A stretch of 44,993 nucleotides of DNA from Pseudomonadales bacterium (GCA_022825945.1 JAJDVS010000045.1:1-44993), one strand, 5' to 3'; shown: positions 35,493 to 43,809, counted from the stretch's first letter. Made by a program: numbers and translations. Notes: generated from the sequence alone by a model not told the origin.

Positions 35493-35861
35493 TTACTTCA
35501 GGGAGTGCAGGCCGAAGCCATTGCCTTCGGTGTCGCTGGCCAGGACAATGAAGCCGAACTGGCCGATCGACATCTTCTCCCGCCCCAGCTTGCCGCCGGC
35601 CGCAGCCACCCGGGCGCCTTCCACCGCGCAATCCTCACAACTGAAATACACCATTGTGCTGTTGCCGCCGGAAGGCATATCCTCGTCATACACCAGCGCT
35701 CCGGTGCAGCCAGGCGCATCGGGCCCACCAGGGAATCCACACATGGGAAGATCGGTGGGCATGGGTTGCAGTTCCACGCTCAACACGGTTTCATAGAATT
35801 TCCTGGCGCGGTCCATGTCCCGCACATAAATCTCGAACCAGTTCACGGGGTTTCTTTGCAT
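35493..35861 (-). CDS. VOC (glyoxalase/bleomycin resistance) family protein
   Basis: A 122-residue single-domain VOC protein: NPVNWFEIYVRDMDRARKFY, YDEDMPSGGNSTMVYFSCED, FGFIVLASDTEGNGFGLHS. Members bind metals or small hydrophobic ligands; the specific role is unknown. GGGAG eight bases before the ATG supports this start, although the frame is open further upstream. Confidence 0.85.
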   Translation of the reverse strand: MQRNPVNWFEIYVRDMDRARKFYETVLSVELQPMPTDLPMCGFPGGPDAPGCTGALVYDEDMPSGGNSTMVYFSCEDCAVEGARVAAAGGKLGREKMSIGQFGFIVLASDTEGNGFGLHSLK

Positions 35862-36155
35862 GGTGTTTGCTCCCTTCACTGATGCATCAGGCAATATGGC
35901 CGGGCAGATACCCATGCCGCCCGGGCGGGCGGCGCAATTTGAGTAGAGCCCGTGTGAATGTGAACTGTACGCATTTTTCCGGATAAGTCCAGCCGATATC
36001 CAACGCCACGGCGACCGCTCCCCGCCTGTGCGCCAGGGTCTGCCCTCCGCCAGGAATTGCGCCTTCCCTGCTCCTTCATGGAAACTCAACAAAAATCCTC
36101 TTTTTTCTTTCTTATCTGCACAAAAATCCTTATCCTCGCCTTGGAAGCTAGGTAA
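35862..36155. other. Intergenic, no gene recognised
   Basis: Divergent gap between the VOC gene and the Fic remnant. It contains an A/T-rich stretch with AAAAATCCT repeated (about 36094 and 36121), perhaps part of the former Fic promoter. No RNA gene or repeat family member was seen. Confidence 0.4.
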
Positions 36156-36552
36156 ATGCCAGCAAAATCCAACAGCAAACTGCCCGACCCGATGCCCGAG
36201 GCATTCGTTTCCGACGTGAAGATCACGCGTGCGGTTTCTCGTGCGGTCAAAGCCGGCGGATTGCGCAAGCTCGGAACTCGTCGCGGCGGGAAAGGGACGG
36301 ATTGTCATTCCCACTGTTTATCGAGCCAATTATCTTTCCGCCCTGAAAGCGCAGTCGCAGTCGGGATGGCCGGAACCGCTGATCCGCGTTCTCGATTTCG
36401 CCCACGAATGGACCGCGACGGTCGATTGGCAGTCCTCCGGTTTTTCCATGACAACCGGAAAACACTGGGGTAATCTCGGGAGTTGTCCGGCAGCCATCCG
36501 TTCCATGCGCTGCCGGCACGAACCTGAAGTGTCCCATACACAGAGGTGCTGA
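36156..36552 (+). pseudogene. Fic-family protein remnant (internal deletion and frameshift)
   Basis: Two separated parts of a Fic protein are joined. The first frame (36156 to about 36285) encodes SDVKITRAVSRAVKAGGLRK, the start of the AbiEi-like N-terminal domain seen in one class of roughly 500-residue Fic proteins. In the next frame, from 36274, it continues ELVAAGKGRIVIPTVYRANY and LIRVLDFAHEWTATVDW, the segment that follows the HPFxxGNGR active site. The Fic core itself is gone. Roughly 1 kb seems to have been lost, with a frame change at the join. The tail overlaps the start of the next gene. Confidence 0.65.
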
Positions 36553-36554
36553 AG

Positions 36555-38531
36555 ATGAAAGCGATTCGACTGATTGTCTTAACCGCCGGCCTGGTTTTGC
36601 TGGCCGGCGTGGCATGGAGCCAGGACACCATCGAATGGACCACCCTGGGCAATGACTTCGCCCACACCCGCTCGACCCCGGCGGAGCAGATCACGCCGGA
36701 GAACTTCGGCAATCTCGAAGTCGCCTGGGTCTGGGACGGCGCCAGCTTTGAAGCCCAGAGCGGGCGCTCGACGCCAAGCTACATCAATGGCCGCCTGTAC
36801 ACCGTCGCCGGGGCGCGACGCCATGTGGTGGCCGTGGACCCGGCCACCGGCGCCACCATCTGGTCCTACCGCGAGCCCGATACCGGGCGCTGGTCGTATT
36901 CCATGCGCGCCGACTACGGCAAGGGCGTGGGCTACGCCAACATCGACGGTCGCGACGTCATCTACATTATCTCCCCCGGCTTTTTCCTGACCGCCCTGGA
37001 CGCCGCCACCGGCCGGCCGCTGGAAGGTTTTGGCGGCCAGGTTCTCGTGGAGGGCTTCCCGGAAACCGGCGTGGTGGACCTGCTGGCGGACCTGGGCCAC
37101 CCCTATGACCCCTACGACGGCATCCCGCTGGAGCGGGGCTATATCACCTCGTCCTCGCCGCCCATCGTGGTCAACGATGTGGTGGTGGTGGGCAACTCGG
37201 CGGAGCAGGGTTACAACCAGTCGCGCATCGAAAACGTGCCCGGCGACATTCTCGGCTACGACGCCCGCAGCGGCGAATTCCTGTGGAAGTTCAACGTGAT
37301 TCCCCAGCCTGGCGAGTACGGCCATGAAAGCTGGGAAAACGACGCCTGGCGCTACACCGGCGACATTTCTTCCTGGGCGCCGATTTCCGCCGACCCGGAA
37401 CTCGGCATCGTCTATATCCCCACCAATGGCGTCACCATCGACTACTACGGCGGCCACCATCCCGGCGACAATCTCTACGGCACCAGCCTGATCGCGCTCA
37501 ACGCGGCCACCGGCGAGCGCGCCTGGCATTTCCAGATGGTGCGCCACGACATCTGGAACTACGACACCCCCACCGCCCCCATCCTGCTCGATGTGGCCAC
37601 CGATTCCGGCCCCATGCCCATCGTCGCCCAAGCCACCAAGCAGGGTTATGTCTATGCTTTCCACCGGCAGAGCGGGGAGCCGGTCTGGCCCATCGAGGAC
37701 GTGCCCATGCCGGCTTCCACGGTGCCCGGGGAGCAGCTCGCGGAGACCCAGCCGATTCCCACCCGCCCGGCGCCTTTCGAATACGTTGGCTCCAGCGAGG
37801 AGCTGCTGGCCGACTTCACCCCGGAAATTCGCGCCCAGGCGCTGGAAGCGGTGAGCGATTTCGTCATGGGCCCGGTGTTCAATCCGCCGATCCTCCGCAA
37901 CGATCCTTCCGGCAAGGCCGCGGCGCTGATGTGCCCCTCCGGCGCGGTGAATATCACCCATCCCCCGGTGGCGGACCCGGACAGCGGCGTGATGTACATC
38001 ATTTCCCGCTACAGCTGCGGCGCCCGCACCCTGGTCAGCGGCGAGGAAGCCGACACCTACTACGAAGCGCCCACCGGCACCACCCTGTCGCGCTACGCCG
38101 CCGGCAGTGGCGGCAGCAGTCCGCGCCACCCCGCCGGCATTCCCCTGTGGAAGCCTCCCTACAGCCGCATCACCGCCATTGACATGAACAGCGGCGAACA
38201 CCTGTGGATGATCCCGGCGGGCTACACCCCGGATCGAATCCGCGAACTGCCGGCACTGGCCGGCGTCGATATTGGCAATACCGGCTCCGGCGCGGTGGGC
38301 CCCATGGTGGTCACCGGCAATATGCTGATGTACGCCAACGTCACCAGTGACGGCACGCCGCATCTGTTCGCGCTCGACAAGATGACCGGCGAGGAGCTCG
38401 CCCGGGTCGAGGTTCCCGCCGTCAGCCGCTACGGCATGAGCTCCTGGGTCCACGAGGGAAGGCAGTATGTGATTCTCCAGACCGGCAGTTCACTGACCGC
38501 CATGACATTGCCCTGGGAGCCTGCGCCGTAG
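36555..38531 (+). CDS. PQQ-binding-like beta-propeller quinoprotein dehydrogenase
   Basis: A 658-residue secreted protein. The signal peptide is MKAIRLIVLTAGLVLLAGVA to WSQ. The bladed propeller carries tryptophan-docking-type repeats (VVAVDPATGATIW, LIALNAATGERAWHF, ITAIDMNSGEHLWMI, LFALDKMTGEELA). It resembles quinoprotein glucose/alcohol dehydrogenases without the N-terminal membrane domain; the substrate is not predictable. GAGG lies about eight bases before the ATG at 36555. The last codons EPAP and the TAG stop come from the adjoining palindromic element. Confidence 0.88.
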   Translation: MKAIRLIVLTAGLVLLAGVAWSQDTIEWTTLGNDFAHTRSTPAEQITPENFGNLEVAWVWDGASFEAQSGRSTPSYINGRLYTVAGARRHVVAVDPATGATIWSYREPDTGRWSYSMRADYGKGVGYANIDGRDVIYIISPGFFLTALDAATGRPLEGFGGQVLVEGFPETGVVDLLADLGHPYDPYDGIPLERGYITSSSPPIVVNDVVVVGNSAEQGYNQSRIENVPGDILGYDARSGEFLWKFNVIPQPGEYGHESWENDAWRYTGDISSWAPISADPELGIVYIPTNGVTIDYYGGHHPGDNLYGTSLIALNAATGERAWHFQMVRHDIWNYDTPTAPILLDVATDSGPMPIVAQATKQGYVYAFHRQSGEPVWPIEDVPMPASTVPGEQLAETQPIPTRPAPFEYVGSSEELLADFTPEIRAQALEAVSDFVMGPVFNPPILRNDPSGKAAALMCPSGAVNITHPPVADPDSGVMYIISRYSCGARTLVSGEEADTYYEAPTGTTLSRYAAGSGGSSPRHPAGIPLWKPPYSRITAIDMNSGEHLWMIPAGYTPDRIRELPALAGVDIGNTGSGAVGPMVVTGNMLMYANVTSDGTPHLFALDKMTGEELARVEVPAVSRYGMSSWVHEGRQYVILQTGSSLTAMTLPWEPAP

Positions 38532-38676
38532 GAATTCGCGAAAGCGAAAATTCGCTATCGCCGCGCCCCTGGCTGATCGATTGAGGAGAATATTGGTGAA
38601 TATGCAACGAAATCGAACGGCCAGGGGCGTGGATGAGAGCGGATTTGCAGCCGTGAATTCCTGCGGCGCAGGCTCC
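38516..38676 (+). repeat. 161-bp palindromic element, copy B (quinoprotein-GST junction)
   Basis: Starts GGAGCCTGCGCCGTAGG inside the end of the dehydrogenase gene and finishes GCGGCGCAGGCTCC six bases before the GST start. Inner arms CGCCCCTGGC/GCCAGGGGCG are perfect. Compared with copy A, one outer-stem pair changes from A-T to G-C on both sides, and the next changes C-G to T-G wobble. Length is identical to copy A. Confidence 0.9.
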
Positions 38677-38679
38677 TAG
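38596..38679 (+). CDS. Putative 27-codon small ORF inside the 161-bp element (copy next to GST)
   Basis: GTG start seven bases after AGGAG, in-frame ATG two codons later, TAG stop two bases before the GST ATG. The peptide is identical to that of the copy at 11818-11901. If translated, it would be coupled to the downstream gene. No homologue is recognised. Confidence 0.3.
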   Translation: MNMQRNRTARGVDESGFAAVNSCGAGS

Positions 38680-38681
38680 TC

Positions 38682-39305
38682 ATGATCAGGCTTTACGGCT
38701 TTCAGCAGTCGCGGTCGTTTCGCGCCTTGTGGGCGCTTGAGGAAAGCGGGCTGGAATACGAATACATCCGGGTGAAGCTGCGTACCGACGCCGAAGTGCC
38801 GGACAGCGCGAAGAATCCGAAGTATCTTGCGGTGAACGCGCAAGGCAAGGTGCCGACCCTTGTGGACGGCGAGCTGAAGCTCACCGAGTCTGTGGCCATT
38901 CTGTACTACATCGCCCGCTCGGCGCCGGAATCGGGCCTGCTGCCGAACGCCAGCATGGATGTCTACGCCCGCATCGACGAACTCGCCTGCTTCGTGCTCG
39001 CCGAACTCGAACAGCCGCTGTGGAGCCAGGGCAAGCACATGTTCGCCCTGCCCGAGGAGCGGCGTATTCCGCAGATGTTCGAAACCGCGAAGTTCGAGTT
39101 CGCCAAGGCATTGAACGCCCTGGACCACCTGCTGGATGAGGGGGAGTACGCTATCGGCAATGCCTTCAGCCTGGTGGACATCCTCCTCGCCCAGACCTTC
39201 AACTGGGCCATGCGTTTCGAGTTCGATCTGCCGCGGAAATACATCGAGCTGCGCAACCGCCACTACAGCCGCCCGGCCTGCCAGCGCGCGCTTGAGATCA
39301 TGTGA
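38682..39305 (+). CDS. Glutathione S-transferase family protein
   Basis: A 207-residue GST. The N-terminal thioredoxin-like domain has MIRLYGFQQSRSFRALWALE, a VPTLVDGELKLTES glutathione-site segment (Val-Pro cis-proline and Glu-Ser) and AILYYIA. A helical C-terminal domain includes FSLVDILLAQTFNWA. It would conjugate or reduce electrophiles in the cytosol; the substrate is unknown. It lies directly behind the palindromic element. Confidence 0.9.
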   Translation: MIRLYGFQQSRSFRALWALEESGLEYEYIRVKLRTDAEVPDSAKNPKYLAVNAQGKVPTLVDGELKLTESVAILYYIARSAPESGLLPNASMDVYARIDELACFVLAELEQPLWSQGKHMFALPEERRIPQMFETAKFEFAKALNALDHLLDEGEYAIGNAFSLVDILLAQTFNWAMRFEFDLPRKYIELRNRHYSRPACQRALEIM

Positions 39306-39327
39306 CCGCAATCGGGACGATGCACCC

Positions 39328-39500
39328 TCATTCTGCGCGGAGCGAATCTTCCGAACCGTGCCATTCTTCGCGGAGCAAAGCTCCCAAACCATGTCATTCT
39401 GCGCGGAGCGAAGCGCAGTCGCAGAATCTCGTTGGGAGGCCACTGCGTGGGATTCTGCGACTACGCGCAGAATGACAGAAGGGGGAAGGCAGAATGACGG
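39328..39500. repeat. REP/BIME-like repeat cluster
   Basis: A full inverted pair at 39393-39478 (GTCATTCTGCGCGGAGCG ... GATTCTGCGACTACGCGCAG plus AATGACAG). It is preceded by two partial left arms (about 39328 and 39362) and followed by AGAATGACGG at 39491. The left arm has the variant GCGGAGCGAAGCGCAG in place of GCGTAG. It lies between the GST and S41-like genes. Confidence 0.75.
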
Positions 39501-39571
39501 AAAGGAAGCAAGGCGGAGCCCCATGACCCGCAGCACTGTTGTGGAAAATTTTCCTGGGCCGGGGGTCACTG

Positions 39572-40375
39572 GTGACTGACACGCTTGCCGCCTACCTGGA
39601 TGCCGCATTGACTAGCCGCCGCTCGGACCGGCAGCAGCGACTCAATCACATCGGCGTCGCGGTCGCCGCCGGCAGCGGCAGCGGCAGCGGCAGTCATATC
39701 GTGTCGGCAGTGCTGCACGCTTCCCCTGCTTTCGCAGCCGGACTGTTGCGGGGCGATCGCCCGGTTTCAGTCAATGGCGCTCCCTACCACCCGGTCTATT
39801 CCTTCAATCCCGAACCTCCTGCGGTTCCCGAGCCGGACCACCGCAGCTTCCGCCTCGTTTTCGAGCGAAGCGGAGAACAGCGGGAAGTGGAACTCAGGCC
39901 GGTTTTCAACAATCTGCTCGACAGCTACCGCAGCGCGGTGGAACCCAGCGTCCGGCAATTCAACATGGGCAACAAGGTGGTCGGCTACGTGCGGTTGTGG
40001 GGCGTCAGCCGCAACGCCAATGACCTGATCATGCTGCAAGGCGTTCTTGCCGGCTTCCGCAATACCAGCAGCCTCATCGTCGATCTGCGCCACGCCGCGG
40101 GCTATCTGGCGGAAGAGCATCTCGCCCTGTTCCTGCCCGCCGACCGGAACGACTACTACTCCAGCCCGATGGCGCTGATCATCGACCAGACCACCACAGG
40201 CCGCGCGGAATCCTTCGCCCGGCAACTCGCCATCCTCGACCGCGTCACCACCATCGGCGCAACGACTCCCGGCGGCTTCCACCCCGATTTCACGGTCCCA
40301 TGGCCGCTTGCATCCAGCACCCCCGGCGACCCGCAATTCGAAGCCGCCCTCGCCCTGCTCGGCGGCTTGATTTGA
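39572..40375 (+). CDS. PDZ and S41 peptidase-like protein, probably lacking the catalytic serine
   Basis: About 267 residues. A PDZ domain lies at about 26-110 (VLHASPAFAAGLLRGDRPVS), followed by a C-terminal-processing-peptidase-like core (GYVRLWGVS, SSLIVDLRHAAGYL, ALIIDQTTTGRAESFA, VTTIGATTPGG). Where S41 peptidases have TRSGKE with nucleophile Ser and Lys, this protein reads TTTGRAE, so the nucleophile seems missing. No signal peptide is seen. A GGCAGC hexamer repeat encodes (GS)4 at 39671-39694. The start is uncertain: GTG at 39572 behind GGGGG, or TTG at 39539. Confidence 0.65.
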   Translation: MTDTLAAYLDAALTSRRSDRQQRLNHIGVAVAAGSGSGSGSHIVSAVLHASPAFAAGLLRGDRPVSVNGAPYHPVYSFNPEPPAVPEPDHRSFRLVFERSGEQREVELRPVFNNLLDSYRSAVEPSVRQFNMGNKVVGYVRLWGVSRNANDLIMLQGVLAGFRNTSSLIVDLRHAAGYLAEEHLALFLPADRNDYYSSPMALIIDQTTTGRAESFARQLAILDRVTTIGATTPGGFHPDFTVPWPLASSTPGDPQFEAALALLGGLI

Positions 40376-40383
40376 ACTGTCCG

Positions 40384-40400
40384 GGAGCCTGCGTTCAGGG
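40384..40400 (+). repeat. Solo 5' end of the 161-bp element (diverged)
   Basis: GGGAGCCTGCGTTCAGG, about ten bases after the stop of the S41-like gene. The ATPase stop codon on the other strand falls inside it. Another GAGCCTGCGCCGCAGG lies at 41664. Confidence 0.5.
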
Positions 40401-41546
40401 CAAATCCACCAGCATCCTTTCCGCCGCAACCGCGCGGACTCCACTGGCGAGCGGGAAACTGTCCCGACCCGCGTGAATGACATCAAGGCTTTCGAGTTGG
40501 AGATTTTCGAGTGCATCGCGCATCCCGCGAGTGGCCGCCGGAGAACTCGTGCGTTTCACCTCGAAACCCCGGAGCTTGCCGCCGGCGGAAATGAGCAGGT
40601 CGATTTCGCCACCGGTATGCGCTGCCCAGAAATGGCATTGGCGCTCGTCGGCTCCCAGCGTGCGAATGATATTTTCGATCACAAAACCTTCCCAGGATGC
40701 GCCAAGCTTCGGATGCCGGTGAACCTGCTCCCTTGTGTCGATGTTCAGCAGCCAATGCAGCAGCCCGGAATCCCGCACATAGACTTTCGGCGACTTGACC
40801 TGGCGCTTGGCGAGATTGGCGCTCCAGGGCTTGAGGACACGCACCATGAAGGTGGATTCCAGGGCTTCAAGGTAGCGCCGGATCGTGTGATGTGAAACTC
40901 CGAAGGCGCGCGCCAGTTCGGACCCGTTCCAAATCTGGGCGTGGTAATGCGCGAGCATGGCCCAGAAGCGCTCAAGGGTCGCTCCCGGAATCGAGATTCC
41001 CAGTTGCGCCAAGTCCCTTTCCAGGAAGGTCTTTATGAAATCGCCCCGCCATCTCTTGCTTGAGGCATCGCTACGGGCGGTGAAGGAAGCGGGAAATCCG
41101 CCCCGAAACCAAAGCTCTTCCAACTCCGTCGAGCCGGTCTCGGCCAGAGAGAGGCACGGCAATTCGTAATAGGCGACCCGACCCGCAAGAGATTCCGAAC
41201 TCTGACGCAGCAGATCTGGCGAGGCGCTGCCCAGCACCAGGAACCGGGCCGGCAGCGGCCGGCGGTCGGCGAGCACTCGCAGGGTGGGGAACAATTCGGG
41301 CCGGCGCTGGACTTCATCAAGCACCACCAGCCCGCGCAGGGGAGCCAGCGCCAACATGGGGTCGGCAAGCTGCGCAACATCCTCGCTGGACTCCAGATCG
41401 AATACCCGCGCCGACTCTCCGGATCGTTCCACTATCTGCCGGGCGAGCGTGGTCTTGCCAACCTGCCGGGCGCCGATCATCGCAACCACGGGACTGTCGC
41501 GCAGCAGTTCTTCAACCTTCCGCAAATGCGCTTCACGCTGGATCAT
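40395..41546 (-). CDS. AAA-type ATPase with DUF4143 domain
   Basis: A 383-residue ATPase. Walker A GARQVGKTT is at residues 25-33 and Walker B VVLDEVQR at about 73-80. LVLGSASPDLL (sensor) and LPCLSLAE follow, then a winged-helix-like segment (WNGSELARAFGVSHHTIRRY) and the DUF4143 end (VYVRDSGLLHWLL, GEIDLLISAGGKLRGFEVKR). It is a more canonical member than the one at 28535-29785. A 51-bp perfect palindrome lies 33 bp upstream of the ATG. Biological role unestablished. Confidence 0.87.
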   Translation of the reverse strand: MIQREAHLRKVEELLRDSPVVAMIGARQVGKTTLARQIVERSGESARVFDLESSEDVAQLADPMLALAPLRGLVVLDEVQRRPELFPTLRVLADRRPLPARFLVLGSASPDLLRQSSESLAGRVAYYELPCLSLAETGSTELEELWFRGGFPASFTARSDASSKRWRGDFIKTFLERDLAQLGISIPGATLERFWAMLAHYHAQIWNGSELARAFGVSHHTIRRYLEALESTFMVRVLKPWSANLAKRQVKSPKVYVRDSGLLHWLLNIDTREQVHRHPKLGASWEGFVIENIIRTLGADERQCHFWAAHTGGEIDLLISAGGKLRGFEVKRTSSPAATRGMRDALENLQLESLDVIHAGRDSFPLASGVRAVAAERMLVDLP

Positions 41547-41579
41547 TCGCTCAACCCGCCAAACCAATACCCACCCCTG

Positions 41580-41630
41580 AATAATAACAGGATATTTGGA
41601 ATCATTACTTCCAAATATCCTGTTATTATT
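41580..41630. promoter_or_regulatory. 51-bp perfect palindrome upstream of DUF4143 ATPase gene
   Basis: Two perfectly complementary 22-bp arms (41580-41601 and 41609-41630; the left arm contains ATAACAGGATATTTGG) around a seven-base centre TCATTAC. It is much more AT-rich than its surroundings. Position and symmetry suggest an operator, a transcript hairpin or a recognition site for the ATPase. Confidence 0.8.
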
Positions 41631-41688
41631 GGCGGAAAGCTGGCAGGTCGAAGAGCCGGGCATGAGCCTGCGCCGCAGGTCTTCTGGT

Positions 41689-41832
41689 TCAGTTGAGGCT
41701 GAAAACGAGTTTCAATGCCGCATCAATTTTCTGCGGATCAGCCTCCGCGAGCGTGCCGCGGATGCGAACCAGTCGCCCGCGACGGTCTACCGGCCGGGTT
41801 TGCAGGCAATCCACCACCGAATCGCAGGGCAT
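41689..41832 (-). pseudogene. MazF/PemK-like toxin, C-terminal fragment
   Basis: A short minus-strand frame encodes MPCDSVVDCLQTRPVDRRGR, then LVRIRGTLAEADPQKIDAAL and KLVFSLN before TGA. This matches the C-terminal pattern of MazF/PemK toxins (D-x-x-R-x-x-x-x-x-R-L-x-x-x-x-G-x-L ... I/V-D-x-A-L). The first half, which holds the RNase core, is absent: a stop lies 11 codons upstream of the ATG. Probably a decayed toxin gene. The remaining part of the 41631-41950 gap contains only the ALDH leader. Confidence 0.5.
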
Positions 41833-41950
41833 TTGCAGAAATTTTCCCTGACTGATTTGGCATCATATTCCCAGTATACTTCGACCCTCGAAATGCGGCC
41901 CTGCGAGGCCGTTACGCAAACGCAATTCATCCAAATTCAGGAGTCGCGTA

Positions 41951-43378
41951 ATGCTCAAGGCTTACAACCAGTTTTATATCAACGGTAGCTGGCGGGAACC
42001 CGCGGGGCGAGAGCTGCTGGAGGTGATCAATCCGGCAACGGAACAGGCATTCGCCACTATCAGCCTTGGCAATGCCGAGGATGTGGACGCCGCGGCGCGG
42101 GCGGCCCGGGGGGCCTTTGGGGCCTGGTCGGTTTCGAGCGTGGACGAGCGGGTTGCGGTGCTGCGAAACATTATTGCCGGCATCAAGGCCCGGGCCGGCG
42201 AGATCGCCACCGCGATCTCCGACGAGATGGGCGCGCCCATGCGGCTTTCGAGCACCGCCCAGGTGGGCTCGGGGCTTGGCCATTTCCAGAGCGTCATTCC
42301 GATTCTGCAGAACTATGCCTTCGAGGAAGACCGCGGCGCTTCGCTTGTGGTCAAGGAGCCGGCGGGGGTTTGCGGCTTCATTACTCCCTGGAACTGGCCC
42401 CTGAACCAGATCGCCTGCAAGGTGGCGCCGGCGATTGCCGCAGGTTGCACCATGGTGCTCAAGCCCAGCGAAATCGCGCCGGTGAGCGCTTGTCTGCTGG
42501 CGGAAATCATTGCCGAATCGGGGCTGCCCGCGGGCGTGTTCAATCTCGTCAACGGCGATGGGCCCACCGTGGGCGCGGCGATTTCCTCGCATCCCGAGAT
42601 CGATGTGGTTTCCTTTACCGGCTCGACCCGCGCCGGGCGCGAAGTCGCCCGCAACGCGGCGGATGGCATCAAGCGCGTGACCCAGGAGCTCGGCGGCAAA
42701 TCCGCCAATATCATTCTCGACGACGTGGCCGACTTCGCCAGGGCCGTGGGCGGCGGCGTCAGCGGCTGCTTCGGCAATAGCGGGCAGTCCTGCAATGCCC
42801 CCACCCGGATGCTCGTGCCCGCGGCGCGCATGGCGGAAGCCGCGGAAATCGCCCGCGCCGCCGCCGCCAAGGCCACCGTGGGCGATCCGAAGCAAGAGGG
42901 AACCCGGCTTGGGCCGGTGGTGAGCGAATTGCAGTTCAACAAGATTCAGGGACTGATCGAACAAGGTATCGCCGAAGGCGCCGAACTCGTCACCGGCGGT
43001 CCCGGCCGGCCGGAAGGACTGGACACCGGCTATTACGTAAAACCTACAGTATTCGCCAATGTTTCCAACGACATGACCATCGCCCGGGAAGAGATCTTCG
43101 GCCCGGTGCTTTGCATCATCGGCTATGGGGACGACGAGGATGCCGTGGCCATCGCCAACGACACCGAGTACGGGTTATCCGGCTACGTTTCCGGCGAGCC
43201 GTCCCACGCCAGCGCCATCGCCCGCAGGCTGCGCACCGGCAATGTGCATGTCAATGGCGCCGGGCCGGACTTCGCCGCGCCCTTCGGCGGCTACAAGAAA
43301 TCCGGCAACGGCCGCGAATGGGGCGTTGAAGGTTTCGAGGAATTCCTCGAAACCAAGGCCATCATGCGCGCCGCGTAG
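41951..43378 (+). CDS. NAD(P)-dependent aldehyde dehydrogenase
   Basis: A 475-residue ALDH-superfamily enzyme oxidising an aldehyde to a carboxylate. Signatures are FITPWNWPLNQIACKVAPA, KPSEIAPVSA, FTGSTRAGREV, the general base Glu in QELGGKSANI and the nucleophile Cys in GNSGQSCNAPTRM; EEIFGPVLCII follows. AGGAG seven bases before the ATG is an excellent ribosome binding site. A VOC protein gene follows 32 bp later. The substrate is not predictable. Confidence 0.93.
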   Translation: MLKAYNQFYINGSWREPAGRELLEVINPATEQAFATISLGNAEDVDAAARAARGAFGAWSVSSVDERVAVLRNIIAGIKARAGEIATAISDEMGAPMRLSSTAQVGSGLGHFQSVIPILQNYAFEEDRGASLVVKEPAGVCGFITPWNWPLNQIACKVAPAIAAGCTMVLKPSEIAPVSACLLAEIIAESGLPAGVFNLVNGDGPTVGAAISSHPEIDVVSFTGSTRAGREVARNAADGIKRVTQELGGKSANIILDDVADFARAVGGGVSGCFGNSGQSCNAPTRMLVPAARMAEAAEIARAAAAKATVGDPKQEGTRLGPVVSELQFNKIQGLIEQGIAEGAELVTGGPGRPEGLDTGYYVKPTVFANVSNDMTIAREEIFGPVLCIIGYGDDEDAVAIANDTEYGLSGYVSGEPSHASAIARRLRTGNVHVNGAGPDFAAPFGGYKKSGNGREWGVEGFEEFLETKAIMRAA

Positions 43379-43410
43379 CGGGCGAGGCTCACATCCAGGA
43401 ATTCACCATC

Positions 43411-43809
43411 ATGAATTTGCAGAAGAACTCCATCGATCTGGGAATCATCGCCCAGGATGTCGAGGCCATGCTCGCTTTCTATCGCGATGCGGTGGGGCTT
43501 GCGTTCGAGGCCACCATTCCTTTTCCTGGCGGTGGCACGATGCACCGTTTCAAGGCGGGAGATAGCATCATCAAGATCATCGAACTCGAACCCGAGCCGG
43601 AAGCCCATGCCCCCGGCGGGGGCATCCGGGGCGCCACGGGCTACCGCTACTGGACGCTGAGCGTGGAAGACCTGGATGAGGTCGTTGCGCGAATCGGCGA
43701 GGCGGGCTACCGGATCATGGTGCCGGTAACCGAGGTCCGCCCGGGCGTGACCATCGCCATCGCGGCCGACCCGGACGGGAATTGGGTCGAGTTTCTGAAA
43801 AACACCTGA
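43411..43809 (+). CDS. VOC (glyoxalase/bleomycin resistance) family protein
   Basis: A 132-residue VOC protein: LGIIAQDVEAMLAFYRDAVG, MHRFKAGDSIIKIIELE, YWTLSVEDLDEVVARI, ADPDGNWVEFLK. The last motif carries the C-terminal metal-type Glu. Probably co-transcribed with the aldehyde dehydrogenase. Exact reaction unknown. Confidence 0.88.
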   Translation: MNLQKNSIDLGIIAQDVEAMLAFYRDAVGLAFEATIPFPGGGTMHRFKAGDSIIKIIELEPEPEAHAPGGGIRGATGYRYWTLSVEDLDEVVARIGEAGYRIMVPVTEVRPGVTIAIAADPDGNWVEFLKNT

